Shown here: positions 22,536 to 26,737 of the stretch, piece after piece
Layout: the number at the start of each line of letters is the position of its first letter
Numbering within the stretch: position 1 is the stretch's first letter
From: Bacteroidales bacterium UBA755
GTDB lineage: Bacteria; Bacteroidota; Bacteroidia; Bacteroidales; UBA932
Assembly (NCBI GenBank): GCA_002297815.1
Contig: DBKH01000008.1
Span: 1-26,737, forward strand
Length of the DNA: 26,737 bases
Direction of reading: 5' to 3'
Notes under the pieces: model-generated
Database searches by the model: none
Seen by the model: only the letters and a program-made list of their open reading frames with translations
Told to the model about the DNA's origin: nothing
Program-made: the position numbers and the translations under genes

Positions 22536-23497
22536 TTATTCCCGTACAACTCCTTGCGGTTCGCGGAACCGTGAGGTTTAGGTGCTTCGGGGTCGTCGAT
22601 TGTGGAATCCACAATTCTGGCCACCTTTCTTGTCACATTGGTCTCAAGGAAACGGATCTGGTCAGGGAATGTCTCGACCATCGAGCCGGCGATCTCGTGC
22701 TTATGGTCCTTGAATCGGAAAGCGTTGTAGACATATCCGTTCTTCCTGAACACTTTCACAAGGTAGTCCGTGCCGGCGAACATCCAGTTGAACACCTTGA
22801 TCTTCCCGTATTCCACCACCTTGTCGGCCGTGCCGTGGAAGAACGCTGTCGGAGCCGGGGTACGGGAATATTTCGGTCTGCCTTCCAGAGAAAGTATCGC
22901 TCCGGAGAACGACATGACTCCAGCGAAGCGGAACCCTTCAGGAAGTTTCTCGGTGGCCTTGCCGTTGCACAGCATCCAGTCGCTTTCCAGCACTGTCATC
23001 GCTCCGGCGGACGAGCCGCAGATCACCAGATTGTCAGGGTTGACTTTCAGGGTCTCTGCATTGTCGATGATGTACTTGGTGGCGCTGAACAGATCCTCGC
23101 ATGCGATAGTGACCGCGTGGTAGAACTGCTTTACCGAACCGAGGCCACCCTTTGTCTTCACTCCTTTCATCCCGAGCCTGTAGTCGATTGTGAGGACGGT
23201 ATAGCCTGCGTCGTTAAGCATCTTGAACCAAGGAAGATAGCAGGCCTCGCTACGTTCCCCGGCGATGAATCCTCCTCCGAAGACAAAGACGATGGCTGGC
23301 TTTTCCACTCCGTTCAGGGACGTTTCGCTTCCCGGTGCGGCAAGATATTCATCAAGGAATAGATTCCCGTCCTCCCTTGTGGCGAACTGGTAGGTGCCGG
23401 ACGGTAAGTATTTTTCCTGGGCGCTCACGCCTGTCAGGAATCCGGTGATGACGGCTGCGATAACAGCCAGTTTTTTGAGTAACGTGTTCATATTCAT
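22532..23497 (-). CDS. Secreted alpha/beta hydrolase (BD-FAE-like esterase)
   Basis: 321 residues with a signal peptide (cleavage after VSA26). Motifs of an alpha/beta-hydrolase fold are visible: FVFGGGFIAGE (oxyanion, 71-81), ICGSSAGAM with nucleophile Ser163, FFHGTADKVV with Asp225, and FKDHKHEIA with His267. The family resembles BD-FAE/carbohydrate esterases that remove acetyl, feruloyl or similar esters. The ATG overlaps the permease stop codon by one base (TAATG), so the two are translationally coupled. It converges with the SGNH esterase at 22535. A second Met at residue 3 could also be the start. Confidence 0.9.
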   Translation of the reverse strand: MNMNTLLKKLAVIAAVITGFLTGVSAQEKYLPSGTYQFATREDGNLFLDEYLAAPGSETSLNGVEKPAIVFVFGGGFIAGERSEACYLPWFKMLNDAGYTVLTIDYRLGMKGVKTKGGLGSVKQFYHAVTIACEDLFSATKYIIDNAETLKVNPDNLVICGSSAGAMTVLESDWMLCNGKATEKLPEGFRFAGVMSFSGAILSLEGRPKYSRTPAPTAFFHGTADKVVEYGKIKVFNWMFAGTDYLVKVFRKNGYVYNAFRFKDHKHEIAGSMVETFPDQIRFLETNVTRKVARIVDSTIDDPEAPKPHGSANRKELYGNN

Positions 23498-24657
23498 TAA
23501 GATTTTTGTTCGTCATCTGTGGCCGCGATGAGCCTGCGGATTGGTTTGAAATCAGAGAAGAACCGTGCGGCGATGACCCTGATCACGGTGTAGGCCGGGA
23601 TGGCGACGAGCATTCCCACGATTCCGCCGAGATGCCCGGCCATGAGCAGCACTATGAAGATCTCCAACGGGCTGGACTTGATGCTGGTCGAGTAGATCAG
23701 AGGCTGGAACAGGAAATTGTCCACCAGCTGGGTGCAGATGAAGACCGCCAGCAGTGTGATGATTACCACCATGAAGTCAGGGTAGACTCCCGCCGCGGCG
23801 GCGCTGCTGTACTTGAGCACGATCCCGAGGACGGTCCCGATCGCCCCGCCGATCCAAGGCCCGACGTAAGGGATAACGTTCAGAAGGCCGGTCATGAAGG
23901 CGATTCCGACTGCCGGGTAGAATCCGATCCGTGCTATCAGCCAGAGCCCCAAGAAGTTGAGCAGAGCCACACCGAGAACTTCGGTCATAAGCCCGACGAA
24001 ATAACGGCTGAGTAGATGCTCGATGTCACCGATGGCGCTGATGGCTGTTTTTTCGGCCTTGTCAGGAACGATAGCTCCGACAATCCTGCGGAAAAGCGTC
24101 TCGTCCTTCACGAAGAAGAATCCGATGAACATCACCGAGAACAGTCCTATGCCGAACGAGCCCAACGCTGACGCCACGGAACCGACCACGGAGGTGACCG
24201 ACGAGATGTCAAAAGCGTTCTTGATCCATTCCAGCACAGCATCCTGGACCTTAAAGTCCCTCCCGAGAGCCGGAAGCCTGTCGATCAGCCAGACGTTCAT
24301 CTTGTCGAACCATACGGTGATCTCAGATGCCTTGAAGGATGTTGACTGTAGATTGCCGCTGATGTTAGTGATTATGCTTGAGAAGACAGGTATGATCTGA
24401 GTGACAATCCCAAGGAATATGACCAGAATCAGCAGCAGCGATACAATTGCCGACAGCCAGTCCGGTGCGCTTCTGCCCTTTATCCTGATGTGCTTCAACC
24501 CTTTCATGATCGGTCTCCCCAAAAGGGAAACCACCGCTGCCAGTATCACATAGACCAGCACGCTCCTGAAATACCAGCAAAACGCGACAGTCACCGCCGC
24601 CGCAGCCGTCCAGATTATGTAACGGGCAAGCCTGTCCGTGCTTCGTTCGTCGTTCAT
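23497..24657 (-). CDS. AI-2E family transporter (PF01594-type permease)
   Basis: 386 residues with about eight membrane spans (near 12-60, 70-95, 160-185, 225-265, 270-300, 310-365). Family motifs include LGIVTQIIPVFSSIITNI, FSVMFIGFFFVKDETLFRRIV, FIGL-like turns and LNVIPYVGPWIGGAIGTVLGIV (the conserved IPYVGPxIG signature). Most members have no proven substrate; quorum-signal or ion export has been proposed for a few. Cytosol-facing C-terminus is basic. It is the first gene of a two-gene unit with the esterase. Confidence 0.93.
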   Translation of the reverse strand: MNDERSTDRLARYIIWTAAAAVTVAFCWYFRSVLVYVILAAVVSLLGRPIMKGLKHIRIKGRSAPDWLSAIVSLLLILVIFLGIVTQIIPVFSSIITNISGNLQSTSFKASEITVWFDKMNVWLIDRLPALGRDFKVQDAVLEWIKNAFDISSVTSVVGSVASALGSFGIGLFSVMFIGFFFVKDETLFRRIVGAIVPDKAEKTAISAIGDIEHLLSRYFVGLMTEVLGVALLNFLGLWLIARIGFYPAVGIAFMTGLLNVIPYVGPWIGGAIGTVLGIVLKYSSAAAAGVYPDFMVVIITLLAVFICTQLVDNFLFQPLIYSTSIKSSPLEIFIVLLMAGHLGGIVGMLVAIPAYTVIRVIAARFFSDFKPIRRLIAATDDEQKS

Positions 24658-24681
24658 CAGCCGTTCTTTTTCTTGTACTTA

Positions 24682-24689
24682 CAAATGTA
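24682..24689 (-). promoter_or_regulatory. -7 box TACATTTG of the AI-2E transporter gene
   Basis: TACATTTG fits TAnnTTTG, 25 bases before the ATG at 24657. A TTGC at the -33 position (24709-24712, 19-base spacer) is an approximate match. Confidence 0.6.
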
Positions 24690-24719
24690 GCAAAATACTT
24701 TAGATTTTCGCAATCGTAG

Positions 24720-24855
24720 GGTCACTTCGACAAGCTCAGTGACCGAAGAGTTCTGAGCGGTTGGTCGCTTCGGTTCTTCGACAGTTTCGTTGATCAAGCC
24801 TGTCTGGTCGCTGAGCCTGTGGTCGCTGAGCCTGTCGAAGCGCCGAAGCGACTTT
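24720..24855. repeat. REP block between divergent transporter and clp genes
   Basis: GGTCAC (24720-24725) and GTGACC (24739-24744) enclose TTCGACAAGCTCA. Two tandem 15-bp GGTCGCTGAGCCTGT units follow at 24806-24820 and 24821-24835, the second running on into CGAAGCG. The core is that of the solo repeat at 16875-16896. A 103-codon minus-strand frame crossing this block is not a gene. Confidence 0.8.
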
Positions 24856-24933
24856 GCTTTCAGGTGGTCAATCCCGACTTGCAGAAGCGGAGAAAATTCT
24901 TTAATATTGTAAATTATACTTTGGAAAACGAAC

Positions 24934-26737
24934 ATGGAGATAAGAATATCCGATGAACTGAACGACATAATCCGCTACTCCAGGGATGAGGCGATGCGGA
25001 CCGGCAGCTATGGCATAGGTCCGGACCATTTGTTTCTGGGACTTCTGCGTCATGGTGAGAACGCTGCTTTCAAGGCTATAGTAGGGCTAGGAATTGATGC
25101 GGACAACTTCAAGAAGTTCATCGACAGCCACATATTCACTAATGAGCCGATCCCGTACTCGGAGTCGGACAAGATATCGTTCACCCGTTACGCCCAGAAT
25201 GTGCTGAGCATCACGGTGCTGGAAGCCTCCAAGCAAGGCGTTGACGAGGCGAACTCACTGCATCTTCTTTTGGCACTTTGCCGCACTACTGAGAATTACG
25301 GGCAAGCCTACCTTCGGCAGCACGGAGTGGACTATGGTCGCTTGCTGTCGTATATGCGCGACGAAGGGATGCTGAATAAGGACACCGGGATGGAGGAAGA
25401 GGCTAAAAGTGAGGATGAACAACAGGACTCCGCTCAAGAATCCAAACCGGAAAAGAGCGTCATTGTAGATTTCGGCTTTGACCTCACGAAGGCCGCCGCG
25501 GAAGGAAAACTCGATCCCGTTGTCGGAAGGGAAGCCGAAATAGCTCGCGTGATAGAGATTTTAGGAAGACGCAAGAAAAACAATCCGATGCTCATCGGTG
25601 AGCCCGGGGTGGGGAAGTCTGCGATCGTGGAGGGAATAGCCCTGCGGATCGCAGGCGGAAGCATATCCCCGGCCCTTGCCAAGAAGCGTCTGATTTCTTT
25701 GGACATAGCCTCTGTTGTCGCCGGGACTAAATATCGTGGCGATTTCGAGAAACGCCTGAAATCCATCATCAAGGAAGCGAGTTCCAATCCGGACATCATC
25801 CTGTTCATCGACGAGTTCCACACGATTGTCGGTGCTGGCGGCGCGCAGGGGAGTCTGGATGCCGCCAACATCCTTAAACCGGCCTTGGCCCGAGGCGAGC
25901 TCCAGTGCATCGGCGCCACGACCATGGACGAGTTCGCCAAGATCGTGGAGAAGGACGGTGCCCTTGACCGGAGATTTCAGAAGATTGTCGTGGAGCCGAC
26001 GGACATTCGGCAGTCCATCACGATTTTGGAGAACCTCAAGCCGAATTACGAGAACTTCCACAATGTTACCTACAGCGATGACGCCATTGAGGCCTGCGTC
26101 CGTCTGACTGATCGCTATATTTCCGACAAGTCTTTGCCGGACAAGGCGATAGACGCTATGGACGAGGCTGGGTCGATGATCCGCCTGAACCTGTCGAAGA
26201 AAAGAAGGTCAGGCAGCGTCGTCGATGCCGAGGACATCGCCACGGTCGTCTCCAAGATGACAGGAATCCCGGTCAATAAAGTGGCCGAGTCTGAGGGTAA
26301 CCGTATTATGAAGATGAAAGGCCGTCTCCAAAGCAGGATCATAGGGCAGGACGACGCCATCGATAAAGTCGTGCGTGCCATCCAGAGAAACCGCGCAGGG
26401 CTCAAGGACCCGAACCGTCCGATCGGCACATTCCTTTTCTTTGGTCCGACTGGAGTCGGCAAGACCCAACTGGCGAAATGTCTTGCTGAATATCTTTTTG
26501 ATTCCGAGGAGAATATGGTCCGCATCGACATGAGTGAATATATGGAGAAATTCACCGTGTCTCGTCTTGTCGGAGCGCCTCCCGGCTATGTCGGCTACGA
26601 GGAGGGCGGCCAGCTCAGCGAGAGGGTGCGCAGGAAGCCTTATTGTGTCGTGCTGCTGGACGAGATAGAGAAAGCCCATCCTGACATATTCAACATCCTG
26701 CTTCAGGTGCTTGACGAAGGCCGCCTTACGGATAGCA
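24934..26737 (+). CDS. ClpA/ClpC-type AAA+ unfoldase, no M domain (partial)
   Basis: 601 codons to the window edge; the C-terminus is cut off. An N-domain with two Clp repeats spans about 1-145 (RYSRDEAMRTGSYGIGPDHLFLGLL; SLHLLLALCR). NBD1 holds Walker A IGEPGVGKS (221-229), Walker B IILFIDEFHTI and an arginine-finger-type GALDRRF. NBD2 begins with FFGPTGVGKT and LLDEIEKAHPD. The segment between the NBDs (LNLSKKRRSGSVVDAED) is too short for the coiled-coil M domain of ClpC or ClpB. ClpA-type enzymes unfold proteins and feed them to ClpP. A near-consensus promoter (TATACTTTG) is 11 bases upstream. I leave the symbol blank because clpA and clpC cannot be separated on this fragment. Confidence 0.92.
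   Translation, partial: MEIRISDELNDIIRYSRDEAMRTGSYGIGPDHLFLGLLRHGENAAFKAIVGLGIDADNFKKFIDSHIFTNEPIPYSESDKISFTRYAQNVLSITVLEASKQGVDEANSLHLLLALCRTTENYGQAYLRQHGVDYGRLLSYMRDEGMLNKDTGMEEEAKSEDEQQDSAQESKPEKSVIVDFGFDLTKAAAEGKLDPVVGREAEIARVIEILGRRKKNNPMLIGEPGVGKSAIVEGIALRIAGGSISPALAKKRLISLDIASVVAGTKYRGDFEKRLKSIIKEASSNPDIILFIDEFHTIVGAGGAQGSLDAANILKPALARGELQCIGATTMDEFAKIVEKDGALDRRFQKIVVEPTDIRQSITILENLKPNYENFHNVTYSDDAIEACVRLTDRYISDKSLPDKAIDAMDEAGSMIRLNLSKKRRSGSVVDAEDIATVVSKMTGIPVNKVAESEGNRIMKMKGRLQSRIIGQDDAIDKVVRAIQRNRAGLKDPNRPIGTFLFFGPTGVGKTQLAKCLAEYLFDSEENMVRIDMSEYMEKFTVSRLVGAPPGYVGYEEGGQLSERVRRKPYCVVLLDEIEKAHPDIFNILLQVLDEGRLTDS

Noticed and set aside
24657..24968. 103-codon minus-strand frame over the REP block
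   Set aside because: It is generated by repeat sequence and overlaps the transporter promoter and the clp start.
1..26737. CRISPR array, tRNA, rRNA, integrase or complete transposase
   Set aside because: No regularly spaced repeats, cloverleaf, rRNA core sequence or recombinase motif was found on reading either strand.

Overview
The window reads as a Bacteroidales chromosome, probably from a gut or rumen lineage; I cannot fix the family. The support is threefold: (1) repeated Bacteroidetes-type promoters (TTTG, about 20 bases, TAnnTTTG), several with very short 5' leaders; (2) Bacteroidetes gene families, including a GH31 lipoprotein with a PA14 insert, a GxDLY/SGNH esterase, a calycin-like lipoprotein, an AAA-ATPase/PD-(D/E)XK protein and DUF4143 ATPases; (3) CTGAGCTTGTCGAAG-type REP repeats. 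The left part is clearly more AT-rich than the part right of about 11.7 kb, as expected of acquired accessory DNA beside a resident chromosome.

Bases 1-5456, minus strand: one apparent operon, read right to left. A promoter and a structured leader (possibly a 91-codon ORF) come first. They are followed by an 82-residue protein, a large protein with a cold-shock-like domain, a 145-residue unknown, a small J-domain-like protein, a frameshifted AlbA_2 (Schlafen-type)-DUF2971 protein and a triple zinc-ribbon/coiled-coil/membrane protein that runs off the left edge. I know of no described system with this composition. It is my first candidate for something new, possibly a defence or stress-response cassette.

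Bases 5457-11060: an island of stand-alone regulators and ATPases. It holds an AlbA_2/RecG-like protein with a 12-bp minisatellite, a DUF4143 ATPase behind two pairs of palindromes each spaced 33 bp apart, an AAA-ATPase/PD-(D/E)XK protein, and a small ORF interrupted by an in-frame TGA.

Bases 11057-13876, plus strand: higBA toxin-antitoxin genes behind a self-complementary operator. They are closely followed by a secreted caspase-like peptidase, an ECF-like sigma factor and a membrane-anchored anti-sigma/TPR-like protein. The spacing is tight and I see no promoter between the toxin-antitoxin pair and the caspase. This is the second candidate system.

Bases 13960-24689: a nutrient-use and envelope region. 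It contains a GH31 alpha-xylosidase/alpha-glucosidase lipoprotein, an AraC regulator flanked by two related palindromic elements, a TonB-dependent receptor with a calycin-like lipoprotein, a GxDLY/SGNH esterase, and (opposite strand, convergent) an AI-2E family permease coupled to a secreted alpha/beta esterase. Together they suggest release of sugars or acyl groups from a decorated glycan plus uptake of a small ligand.

Bases 24720-26737: a REP block, then the N-terminal two thirds of a ClpA/ClpC-type unfoldase that lacks the M domain and is cut by the window edge. No tRNA, rRNA, CRISPR array or complete transposase gene was seen.
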